NCBI RefSeq assembly: GCF_000314735.2
Contig: NZ_KB375270.1
Coordinates: 2,480,001 to 2,544,000 of the forward strand
Origin: Afipia felis ATCC 53690
GTDB taxonomy: Bacteria > Pseudomonadota > Alphaproteobacteria > Rhizobiales > Xanthobacteraceae
Direction: 5' to 3'
DNA: 64,000 nt
Positions 33,956 through 42,024 of the stretch are shown here, in pieces (positions within the stretch are counted from its first letter, which is position 1; each line of letters starts with the position of its first letter). The position numbers and the translations under genes are program-made. The notes under the pieces were generated by a model. The model did not search any database and was not told the DNA's origin. It was given only the letters and a program-made list of their open reading frames with translations.

Positions 33956-35402
33956 TATTTCTGCGCTTTCAGACCCTCGAAAGCCGATCGTACGCGAGGC
34001 ATTGCGTTCGATCGGGCTTGACGTGCGGGATACCGATTTCACGGTTAACGTGAAGCTTCAGAAGGGCGGCGGGGTCAGTGGCCTCTTCGAAGAGGCGCTT
34101 CTCAAACATCCCAAAGTCAACTTCTTCGAGCCCAAATTGGAATCGATGGTCGGTCTTTGCCGACGTTGGGCTAAGCTGACCGAGCTTGCTCGTGACAAGT
34201 TTGCCGAAATCGCGTCTCAGAAAAAGCCGGTTGTTCGGACTATCGGACAAAGCGCTAGTCTATTTCGGCGTATGGCAGAACTGCGACAGGCATCGGAGCG
34301 CAGTCGCTACACGGTGATTTCCATGTTTGCAGGTGGTGGAGGGTCAAGCCTCGGCCATCTCGCTGCAGGGGGAAAGGTCGTTCTCGCGAATGAGTTCGTT
34401 CCTGAAGCCGCAGAGACCTACCGCCGCAATTTTACGGGCACTTTCGTAGACACGAGGGATATCCGGGAACTCCTCAAAGATGAAGCTGGCTTGCTGGCCC
34501 TACTGAGGGGGCTCGATGTTGATGTCCGGAATATTGATGTCCTCGACGGCTCACCACCGTGTTCGGAATTCAGCGTCGCTGGGCGGGGTATTGCTGATCC
34601 GACCATTATGAAGAACTATTCCGACACCAAGCAACGGGACATTTCGGGGCTTCCGATCGATTTTGCACTTTTTGCTCTGCTGATCCGCCCGCGGGTCGTG
34701 GTGATGGAGAATGTGCCGAGCCTCGTTACGCGTGGAAAGGCTATCTTGGCCGCCATCGCCAGCGTCTTAGGCGAGCAGTACTTCGTTTCGTGGGTGGTGC
34801 TCAACGCAAACGATTTTGGTGTTGCCCAAGCTCGTCGTCGGCTGTTTTTCATTGCGGTACGTAAAGACGTCGGATCGGTCATCGGAATCAACAGCAACTT
34901 TGACGTTCATCGGGCTTTCCCGAACAGGACGTTCATGCATGAGACGATCAGAACCGCCTTCGCGGACCTCGATCAGACAGCGGATGACGTGCGGCCGTGG
35001 ATTTATTCAGCGCGCCAGACCGGCTTGGAGCGGGCAATCGTAACGCTGCCAAAGAACCCGAACCGCCTAACCCGGCCAGTGCAATTTGATGGTGAGAAGA
35101 GACGCAATTTCACCCTCACGCGCTGCTCGTGGGATCTTCCCGCGCCCACGTTGACGGTTACGGCGCAGCAGCCGTCAGGACTGGCGGGTGCGATCCACCC
35201 TGATCAAGACAGAAAGTTCACTATCCCAGAGCTGAAGCGGCTGACAGGTCTGCCCGACGACTTTCAGCTGTCCGGAACCGTTGCCCAAGCCGCCGAACGC
35301 ATCTGCAGAATGGTGCCTCCACCAATGACTCAGGCCATTGCGGAAAGCGTCTACGAACGCGTGCTCGAACCCTATCGGAAGGCAATCCATGAAGAAGGCT
35401 GA
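33924..35402 (+). CDS. DNA cytosine-C5 methyltransferase with altered motif X
   Basis: A 492-residue C5 DNA methyltransferase. Motif I is FAGGGGSS (135-142), motif IV GSPPCSEFS with catalytic C213, motif VI ENV (262-264) and motif VIII QARRR (302-306); residues 310-430 hold the target-recognition region. The end (LTGLPDDF, then ERICRMVPPP) aligns with LQGFPDDF...RQIGNAVPPP of ordinary enzymes, so the motif X Gly-Asn is Cys-Arg, with Arg at 462. In engineered enzymes a Lys at this Asn accepts carboxy-SAM. A 130-residue N-terminal extension is unrecognised. The ATG at 33924 lies inside the PP-loop gene; the CmoA-like gene overlaps its end by 14 bases. Confidence 0.92.
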   Translation: MTPSANSSRFDISALSDPRKPIVREALRSIGLDVRDTDFTVNVKLQKGGGVSGLFEEALLKHPKVNFFEPKLESMVGLCRRWAKLTELARDKFAEIASQKKPVVRTIGQSASLFRRMAELRQASERSRYTVISMFAGGGGSSLGHLAAGGKVVLANEFVPEAAETYRRNFTGTFVDTRDIRELLKDEAGLLALLRGLDVDVRNIDVLDGSPPCSEFSVAGRGIADPTIMKNYSDTKQRDISGLPIDFALFALLIRPRVVVMENVPSLVTRGKAILAAIASVLGEQYFVSWVVLNANDFGVAQARRRLFFIAVRKDVGSVIGINSNFDVHRAFPNRTFMHETIRTAFADLDQTADDVRPWIYSARQTGLERAIVTLPKNPNRLTRPVQFDGEKRRNFTLTRCSWDLPAPTLTVTAQQPSGLAGAIHPDQDRKFTIPELKRLTGLPDDFQLSGTVAQAAERICRMVPPPMTQAIAESVYERVLEPYRKAIHEEG

Positions 35403-36075
35403 GTTTTCATTTGTAGACCAGGCAGAGGGCGACTTCGAAAACCACATCGAGTCGCACGTTCCCGACTTTGCAGGCCTTCGTCGCGAAATCGTGTCCCTCG
35501 CTCCAACGCTCGTCCAGCCAGGCACGACCGTTCTCGACGTAGGCTGTTCAAGTGGAATGCTGCTCCGATTGGTCCGCGATGAAGTCGAGAGGCGTCGCTC
35601 GGGTACCTTCGCTTATCGCGGTATCGACATCGTTCCTGAATTTCAATCAAGTTGGGATCGTGTCGCGGCACCCAATCTGTCGTTTGAGGTCGCCGATGTT
35701 TGCGATCAGGCGTATACCAGTCTCAGTTTGGCGATTAGTGTCTTCACAGCGCAGTTTGTCCCGTTCCACCGCAGGAAGCCGCTTTTTCGGACATTGTTGA
35801 ACGGATTGGTAGACGGCGGTCACATGATCGTCGCGGAGAAGCTCTTGGCCTCGTCAGCGCGCTATCAGGACGCGTTGACCTTCAAATACTATGACTTCAA
35901 ACGCGACCGAGGAATTCCTGCCGAGGATATTCTCGACAAAGAAAAAACGCTGCGCGGATTTATGTCTTCTTATACGAGGGATGAACTCATCGACGTGTTG
36001 AAAGAAGTGGGTTTCAGGGACATTCAAGACTTCTGGTGCCAGTTCCCTTTCGTGGGGTTCATTGCGAGCAAATGA
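35389..36075 (+). CDS. CmoA-like carboxy-SAM synthase
   Basis: A 228-residue Rossmann SAM enzyme. It aligns along its whole length with E. coli CmoA as I remember it: HIESHVPDF (for RSVPGY), LVQPGTTVLDVGCSSG, FTAQFVPFHRR, GLVDGGHMIVAEKL, YYDFKRDRG and FWCQFPFVGFIASK at the very end. CmoA makes carboxy-S-adenosylmethionine from SAM and prephenate. The key Arg199 of E. coli appears to be Glu185 here (DKEK), with Lys on either side, so the carboxyl donor or product could differ. No cmoB is nearby; instead it is coupled to the C5 methyltransferase, whose stop it overlaps. Confidence 0.8.
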   Translation: MKKAEFSFVDQAEGDFENHIESHVPDFAGLRREIVSLAPTLVQPGTTVLDVGCSSGMLLRLVRDEVERRRSGTFAYRGIDIVPEFQSSWDRVAAPNLSFEVADVCDQAYTSLSLAISVFTAQFVPFHRRKPLFRTLLNGLVDGGHMIVAEKLLASSARYQDALTFKYYDFKRDRGIPAEDILDKEKTLRGFMSSYTRDELIDVLKEVGFRDIQDFWCQFPFVGFIASK

Positions 36076-36217
36076 TATTGACCACGATTTTACTCGGTAA
36101 AAGTCAGGTCACGCGCGGATGCTGGCGGAGCTACCCTGATGAGCCTAAACTGGGAGTGTTCTAAGAAAATCACGGATTTAAATTGGCACACTCGCACTTT
36201 CTGTCGAAAGGCCGCCG

Positions 36218-37114
36218 ATGAGTCTTGAGTTTGAGAAGTTAAAGCAAGAAAGAGCCACGGCTTTCAAAAAGCTGCAGGATTCGCTTCAGTCGACGCTGGG
36301 CTCCCATAGGGCCACGCGGCTAGCGAAGGCTGGCTGCCGCGACTCGGGGACTTTACTTCATGATGACATCGCGCGGCGACATGCCCGGATGCTCGCCGAT
36401 GATTTGAAGGCGATGTGCGAATCGAATGCGGGCTCTCAAGATGACTTAAGATTTCTGACCATACTTCACGCTGTGTCGCCTCTATCCTGTGATGACGCAT
36501 TGGCAAAGTCGTCCGAACTGGAGCGGCATCTATTGGGCTGCCTTTCTTCGGCGCGCGTCGGCTGCCTTGCAGCTGTCGAGTTTGAGGTCGTCAACCTTTC
36601 ACTCCTCCGGAAGATCAAGTCACGCTCGAACAGCGAGACCCGTAAACTCGACGTCTTGGAGAAGATCGGTACGCCGGATATCGCCTCCGGTGTGCTGGTC
36701 CACTTGCATGGCGTTCTAAACTTCTCAAAGGCCAAGCTAGACGCAGATGCTTTTAGGGCAGAACTGCGAAAGGAGAAGGCCTGGTCGCGCTCGAACTATC
36801 AGATAGAAATCAAAAATTTTCACAGCGGCAAACCTCTCGCCGAAAATCTAGAGCGGATTGCGTCTTACCTTACAAAGGGCGGCAATGAGCCGCTGAAGTA
36901 CAACCCCGGATTCGGGAGAGACGCTGATTCACTGCTTGATACTCAGATCTGGCGCGGAAAATCTGGCAGGGTTGAGAACGGTGCGGAGGCGGTCCCAGAC
37001 GAGCGGGGTCTGACGATTGGCGAAATCGGGTTGCTCGATCAGATTTGGCAACGGCAGATGGCCACGCGCGACGACAATCGCGGATACCTGATCGAGACGC
37101 TTGAGGCGCCATAG
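36218..37114 (+). CDS. Island protein of unknown function (298 aa)
   Basis: A basic, mostly helical protein that I do not recognise. The N-terminal 40 residues are a probable coiled coil (LEFEKLKQERATAFKKLQDS), and LGSHRATRLAKAGCRDS follows. No enzymatic motif is visible. It begins 142 bases after the CmoA-like gene on the same strand and is followed by an inverted repeat, so it may be the last gene of the modification operon or the first of a second unit. Confidence 0.6.
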   Translation: MSLEFEKLKQERATAFKKLQDSLQSTLGSHRATRLAKAGCRDSGTLLHDDIARRHARMLADDLKAMCESNAGSQDDLRFLTILHAVSPLSCDDALAKSSELERHLLGCLSSARVGCLAAVEFEVVNLSLLRKIKSRSNSETRKLDVLEKIGTPDIASGVLVHLHGVLNFSKAKLDADAFRAELRKEKAWSRSNYQIEIKNFHSGKPLAENLERIASYLTKGGNEPLKYNPGFGRDADSLLDTQIWRGKSGRVENGAEAVPDERGLTIGEIGLLDQIWQRQMATRDDNRGYLIETLEAP

Positions 37115-37120
37115 TATTGA

Positions 37121-37155
37121 GTTACTGATCAGATCAAAAACCAGATATCAGTAAC
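37121..37155 (+). repeat. Inverted repeat after the 298-aa gene
   Basis: GTTACTGAT (37121-37129) and ATCAGTAAC (37147-37155), nine-base perfect arms with a 17-base loop, six bases after the stop codon. It lacks a T-run, so it could be a weak terminator, an RNA stabiliser or an operator for the gene at 37379. Confidence 0.4.
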
Positions 37156-37378
37156 AGCAGCAATAAGCAGCAAGCAGTTCATAGCCATATCATTTGAACT
37201 CGGACGTCAGCCACCAGACGACCTTGACGTCGCTCGATTGAAGGCTCGTCCGAGCAAATTATCGTGAGTGGAGTCCGAAGCAGTCCAGCCACGTCCGACG
37301 GATCAGAGGCGCAGCAATCAAAGTACAACTGCGGTTCGAGCACTCGTTTAAACTGCGTATCCATAACAGGAGATACGC

Positions 37379-37954
37379 ATGTCAAATCGTCCCGAAAAGG
37401 TTTTGAATTATCTCAGGAGCTGTAAGGTCCCATTTAGGGATTACGTTCGCTCCGCAGACAATGAAGCATTGCTCGATTTGCTGAAGCGCAATTCACGCAA
37501 TGAGCAAATCGTCTGCGTGAGCGTTGATGAACTCTTCAATCGCAAGGAAACAGCTGGATTATCACGTTATGTGCCGCACACAAGCAAGGATATTGAAGCG
37601 TTGCTTGAGCCAGCCTTGCAGATCACGAGGGGTGTTTCGAAAAATCCTAAAGAGAAGCTCATTCTCGGAGGTGAGGTCCGTCGCAGCAAAAAACGCCAGA
37701 TTCGAGCTTACGCTGACCTATACACACTGATCGATACGACGCTCGTGAACGCGACGCTGACTGGCTATATCGTTCACCCACTGTCAGATCCTTTCGTGAT
37801 GTTGAGGATGAAGCGGCCATTTGAACAGGAGCTGTGCTTCACTTTGGCTCAGAAGGAGTTGGCATTTGCGTCCTGGCAAATCGTGGCTGAGCAAGCGCTG
37901 GGCCTTTGTCCGATCTCGCCGCTTCCGGACCCGTTCCAAGACGCCGCGGAGTGA
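37379..37954 (+). CDS. Island protein of unknown function (191 aa)
   Basis: A 191-residue protein, no family recognised. It has an alternating strand/helix character: EQIVCVSVDELFNRK, a basic middle (RRSKKRQIRAYADLYTLIDT) and hydrophobic LTGYIVHPLSDPFVMLRM. An AGGAG ribosome-binding site (37368-37372) precedes the ATG. It converges on the SNF2 helicase gene across 147 bases. Its place between modification genes and helicases suggests a component of the same system, which is inference. Confidence 0.6.
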   Translation: MSNRPEKVLNYLRSCKVPFRDYVRSADNEALLDLLKRNSRNEQIVCVSVDELFNRKETAGLSRYVPHTSKDIEALLEPALQITRGVSKNPKEKLILGGEVRRSKKRQIRAYADLYTLIDTTLVNATLTGYIVHPLSDPFVMLRMKRPFEQELCFTLAQKELAFASWQIVAEQALGLCPISPLPDPFQDAAE

Positions 37955-38101
37955 CTGTTCATCGATCGATGCTGTTGCTTGAGACTCGCGATGGAAGGCC
38001 AAATCCGGTCTTCCTTCGTCAGTTTCCACCGGCTCTTTGCGGCCAGCTATCCGTTACTTTTGCCCAACATAGGCTTTCGTGTTTTTGAAGCCATAACGTA
38101 A

Positions 38102-41100
38102 TTAGCGAAAGCTGCCTCGTTCGTCTCGCTTCACTACAGCGACGCGTCCCAGCACCGCATTCTGATCTAGAGAGTAAAGCATTCCCGCATGCTGCGTTCG
38201 CAATCCGAGCATGGATTTGACCTCCGCTGCCAAAGCGAGTTTTCTGCAGTCGGGAGACAATTGCGCAGCCTCAATTCGGCATTTTTCTGTTTTGAGAACG
38301 GCTACCAGATGTGGGCGGATGCCGTCCCAATGTTCACGAGCATCTGCGGTGCGGCGCGTGCCGGCCAAGAGATCTTGGATTGGCTGTAAACGGCCAGAGG
38401 AGTCTGCGATGTACTGAAAATGTACAGCAAGACCGAGTAGCGTGCAGGTGCGAATATCGTCTGGATGTGTCGCCACGCCGCTCCACTGGCATCGCTTGGC
38501 CTCAATGGGTGCGCAGAATTTTCCGTAAGCCGACCGCACGCCTTCCTCTTCTAAGAATACCGCATTTGATATGCTGCTCGTTACCAGATGTTCAGACAGG
38601 GCACGCTTGCCACTGATGGAAGAAGCTGTGAGTTCACCGGGTAACACGCGCTTGCCCGTGACAGCGCAAGGCTGCAGTACATCTGGAGCAACAATCTTGC
38701 CAGTCTTTGCGCAGCGCTCGGATTCACGGGGAAGCAGTATGCGTTTTGTTTCCTGGCACCGTATGAATTCCTGGACGTGGCCGCGTTTGCCGGAAATGGC
38801 GGAAACAGCCTCCTGGTCCAGCCGATATGACTTGCCCGAAACTTCGCTTTGTCCAAGCTGCTCGTTCAGCACGTCAGCTTTTGTGAAACTGCATTGTCCA
38901 AAGTGCGCGGGCTCACCTTTCCGGCCGCTGACGGCGCATGTTTTTAGTAGTGTACGGTCAACGACCGCGTTCGTGATGTCGGACATACCCGCTTCGTCAA
39001 TCAGCAACGATTTTCCTGAGAGGGAGCATTGAAGAAGATGTTCCGGCAGTGCATAGCGGCCGCTCACTTCTGAACGGGCGAGTCGGTGTTTTAGGGCGCG
39101 CGTGCCAGACAAAGCGCAAGTACCAAGGCAGTCGGCAGGCACCGTCAGATTCGTCAGTGCGCATCGCTCCAGCGCAGGCGCTGTCTCAATGCGGCCATCG
39201 GACGGTATGATGACGAGCTCGCTTTCATAGGATGTGTCGTCAAGTTGGTAGCGTGCCCGGACGTTCGCGCGTCGGCTCACCTGCCCATCCAGAGCAACAA
39301 GAGTCGTATCGATTTGTGGCGTGAAATCGTCTTCGAGTTTTTTACGTTTGCGAGCGTCATTCCCTGCAGCGCGTAATTCGTTCTCTCGCCGTTCAAGATA
39401 AAAGCGGTTGAACTCCACCACGTTCGGATCACGATGCGCCTCTTCCAGAATGCAAGCGGTATTGATGCCGGTTGCCTCAGGTTGTTGCAAAAGATCGGGC
39501 AAGGCATCGAGGGTCATGGTAGCTTGAGCGTGGTCGGAAGGTTTACAGGGGACAGTTACAAGCCGCTCATAACTGTCATGACCAGTGGTCGCGCGGACGC
39601 GAGCGACGGCGGTGCCATCGAAGCGCCGCTGCACGCTAAGTATAGCGACGTCGGGTGCAGTTCCGCCGAAGCCCGATACCCAGCCGTGTACGAGCTCCTC
39701 TATCTTTCGCCGTGGTTCTACGTCGTTATCGTGCAGCTGATGGAGGCCGGAGGTGGTCACCCGGTCCACGAGACGGAGGAAGGCCGGGCTACCTGGGAGA
39801 TAAAGCGGCGCCTTGGCATACTCGACTTCAACATTCTCACTCAGTCGCGCATATTCGGGCATACCCTTTATCGTGATGCGCAGAACGCCAGGTGTTACTT
39901 CTGCGATCGTGCCGCCGAGGCACGCAAAAGCCGCCCGAACGAACGACTCGAATTCCATGGAAGGATGGACTTTTTCGAGTATCGGCGTTTGCGGTCCGAC
40001 ATATTCGTAACCATCCATGGCTCCAAGGGTGGTCTCGATATTCGCTTTTTCTTCTTCAAGGGTTTTCTTGGCAGCATCGATACTACGTGCAACCTTTTCG
40101 GCCGCAGCTGCCATGTCACGTCCGGCAAGGGCTGCAACAACAAGTTCACGAATCTTTTCATCGAATCCGGTGCCTTCCTCGCCATCGCCGACACCTGATG
40201 CCTCAAGCAGAGATTCGATATCGCCGATGGCGTCGGTCGCCATTTGCAGTTTGGTCATGAGGCGGCCGACGATGTATTCCTCAAACGTGCCGGCAAGCAT
40301 GACATTGTAAATGACGACGTTTTTGTGCTGGGAGCCCAGGCGCTGAACACGGCCAATGCGTTGCTCGACAATCATTGGATTCCACGGCAAGTCGAAATTG
40401 ATAAGGACGTTGGCAATCTGGAGATTGACGCCCTCCGATCCGGCTTCGGTTGATACAATAGCCCTTATTTCTGGAGGGTTAGCGCGAAAGCGCGCTATCG
40501 TGTCTTGGTTGCGCTGCCCGGACGAGCCGTTAATGATGCCAACTTTCAAGCCAAGCTCTTCAAGGAAAGCCTGGATAGTGGTCTGGGTCTCGCGTCGTCC
40601 CGTAAACACCACCATACGCCAACCGGTGGGATTTTGCTGCTGCAGCATGGAGACGAGTTGACGAAGCCCTTCCAGCTTCGCGCTTGTTCGCATGGGCGTG
40701 ACTATGGCTTGCACAGTTGCGGCCAACTCCATCGGCACCGTCCCGTTCCGCGCCATGGTTTGCAATTGTGCCATGAGAGCGTGCGGGCTGCTGGTCAACG
40801 CTTGCAGGATGCTTATCTGCGCAAGGCGATTCAGTTTCTGGATCGGTTTAGCAATAGCCTTGATAAGGGCGAGCTCCTCCGATGAAGGGACCACTTTATG
40901 CAGTTGGATCTTGCGCTCGGGAAAATCTAAGTTGGCATCGCCACGCCGGACACGTGACATGTAACCATAGACAATCTTGCGAAAATCCTCTCGTGCATCC
41001 GGTTTTAGGATGCGTGCCGTCTCACGCTTGTCTGCGATAAAGCGGCGCGCGAACATGCCTTCGCTTCCGAAGGGATTTTCATGGCCTCGAGCAACGGTAA

Positions 41101-41779
41101 GCAGATCGACTAAGGAATAGAGGTCCCATAGCCGGTTCTGAATGGGTGTTGCCGTCAGCATCAGCACGTAGCGAAAGCGGCGTTGTTGCAATGTGCGGTG
41201 AAAAACCTTGGCTACCTGTGGCGTGGGGTCGACGCCGTAAAGGTTACGAAGCTTATGGGCTTCGTCCAGTACCAGCATGTCGAAGCGGTCGTCGGGAATT
41301 TTGTCGAGATGAGCGCGTGCCGAATGATAGGTTGTGATGACGGCGCCGACCTCGTCGGGTTCGGCCGAAGCAAGTTTACTTCCGGTAATGACCTCGCCTG
41401 GAATATCGAATTTCGCCTCTAACTCATCTTTCCATTGGGGGCCGAGCAGCTTGGGAGCCACAATGAGAATCTTGGCAACGCGGTTGCGCGCAATCAGTTC
41501 GCTGGCGACGAGCCCTGCGGAAATGGTTTTGCCGAGGCCAACATCGTCAGCAAGCAGGGTCACGGGCAAACGACGGCAGAAAGTGATGAGGTTCTGGACC
41601 TGATGGTGAAAGGGCTCCAGCCGGTCTTTCCAGCGGAATTCGGATTTGAAATCGTCCCGACTCTCAATCACGATAGGGTCGGTGAGACCCCATTCCAGCG
41701 CCGCGCGATAAACCGCGTATTCGCCGGTTGACCGTGCGCGCCGCAATATCTTTGTCTGTAACCCCTGATCTGAAGCCAT
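38102..41779 (-). CDS. SNF2/HepA-family helicase with C-terminal 15-residue repeats
   Basis: A 1225-residue protein. The SF2 translocase core lies at about residues 50-520: Walker A LLADDVGLGKTISAG, DEAH box VLDEAHKLRN, LTATPIQN, and motifs V-VI STEAGSEGVNLQ...EQRIGRVQRLGS, closest to HepA/RapA-like enzymes that move on duplex DNA. Residues 525-870 include a coiled coil (EKVARSIDAAKKTLEEEKAN). Residues about 871-1080 are 14 tandem 15-residue repeats, described separately. The start at 41779 (MASDQGLQTK) is preferred over one 20 codons upstream. It faces the modification operon and is divergent from the nuclease-helicase gene, so a DNA-defence role is likely. Confidence 0.85.
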   Translation of the reverse strand: MASDQGLQTKILRRARSTGEYAVYRAALEWGLTDPIVIESRDDFKSEFRWKDRLEPFHHQVQNLITFCRRLPVTLLADDVGLGKTISAGLVASELIARNRVAKILIVAPKLLGPQWKDELEAKFDIPGEVITGSKLASAEPDEVGAVITTYHSARAHLDKIPDDRFDMLVLDEAHKLRNLYGVDPTPQVAKVFHRTLQQRRFRYVLMLTATPIQNRLWDLYSLVDLLTVARGHENPFGSEGMFARRFIADKRETARILKPDAREDFRKIVYGYMSRVRRGDANLDFPERKIQLHKVVPSSEELALIKAIAKPIQKLNRLAQISILQALTSSPHALMAQLQTMARNGTVPMELAATVQAIVTPMRTSAKLEGLRQLVSMLQQQNPTGWRMVVFTGRRETQTTIQAFLEELGLKVGIINGSSGQRNQDTIARFRANPPEIRAIVSTEAGSEGVNLQIANVLINFDLPWNPMIVEQRIGRVQRLGSQHKNVVIYNVMLAGTFEEYIVGRLMTKLQMATDAIGDIESLLEASGVGDGEEGTGFDEKIRELVVAALAGRDMAAAAEKVARSIDAAKKTLEEEKANIETTLGAMDGYEYVGPQTPILEKVHPSMEFESFVRAAFACLGGTIAEVTPGVLRITIKGMPEYARLSENVEVEYAKAPLYLPGSPAFLRLVDRVTTSGLHQLHDNDVEPRRKIEELVHGWVSGFGGTAPDVAILSVQRRFDGTAVARVRATTGHDSYERLVTVPCKPSDHAQATMTLDALPDLLQQPEATGINTACILEEAHRDPNVVEFNRFYLERRENELRAAGNDARKRKKLEDDFTPQIDTTLVALDGQVSRRANVRARYQLDDTSYESELVIIPSDGRIETAPALERCALTNLTVPADCLGTCALSGTRALKHRLARSEVSGRYALPEHLLQCSLSGKSLLIDEAGMSDITNAVVDRTLLKTCAVSGRKGEPAHFGQCSFTKADVLNEQLGQSEVSGKSYRLDQEAVSAISGKRGHVQEFIRCQETKRILLPRESERCAKTGKIVAPDVLQPCAVTGKRVLPGELTASSISGKRALSEHLVTSSISNAVFLEEEGVRSAYGKFCAPIEAKRCQWSGVATHPDDIRTCTLLGLAVHFQYIADSSGRLQPIQDLLAGTRRTADAREHWDGIRPHLVAVLKTEKCRIEAAQLSPDCRKLALAAEVKSMLGLRTQHAGMLYSLDQNAVLGRVAVVKRDERGSFR
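38540..39168 (-). repeat. Protein-level tandem repeat, 14 units of 15 residues
   Basis: Within the SNF2 helicase the sequence falls into 15-residue units such as TCALSGTRALKHRLA, QCSLSGKSLLIDEAG, PCAVTGKRVLPGELT and ASSISGKRALSEHLV. The pattern is x-[C/S]-x-[ILV]-[S/T]-[G/N]-[K/R]-x-x-[hydrophobic], four to five residues, then Leu. Cys and Ser alternate at position 2. The CxxSGK units look like half zinc knuckles or beta-hairpin turns. Confidence 0.8.
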
Positions 41780-42024
41780 AGTGTGCAAGTCCCGCCCTCG
41801 GAAACAAGAGTGCCGCCGAGGACAGACCTTCGCAAGCATGACTTTCGCTAGGTCCCCGAAGTTCAGTAGGGACGAGGGCGTTTGGCCGCAGAATAGTAAG
41901 TTACGGGCTGCGATCTTGTCGCCCTTCGAGCGGCGTGATCATCTAAAAAGGACCGATAGCCCGGTTCATCTGCTTAAGGCGGCGAAGCGGCAACGGCTTA
42001 AACGGTATGGGTTAGGCGTCAAAT

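Noticed and set aside
35389..36075. Generic class I methyltransferase reading of the CmoA-like gene
   Set aside because: The match to CmoA continues beyond motif I through the whole C-terminal half, including DFKR and the final W-x-Q-F segment, so a specific family call is warranted.
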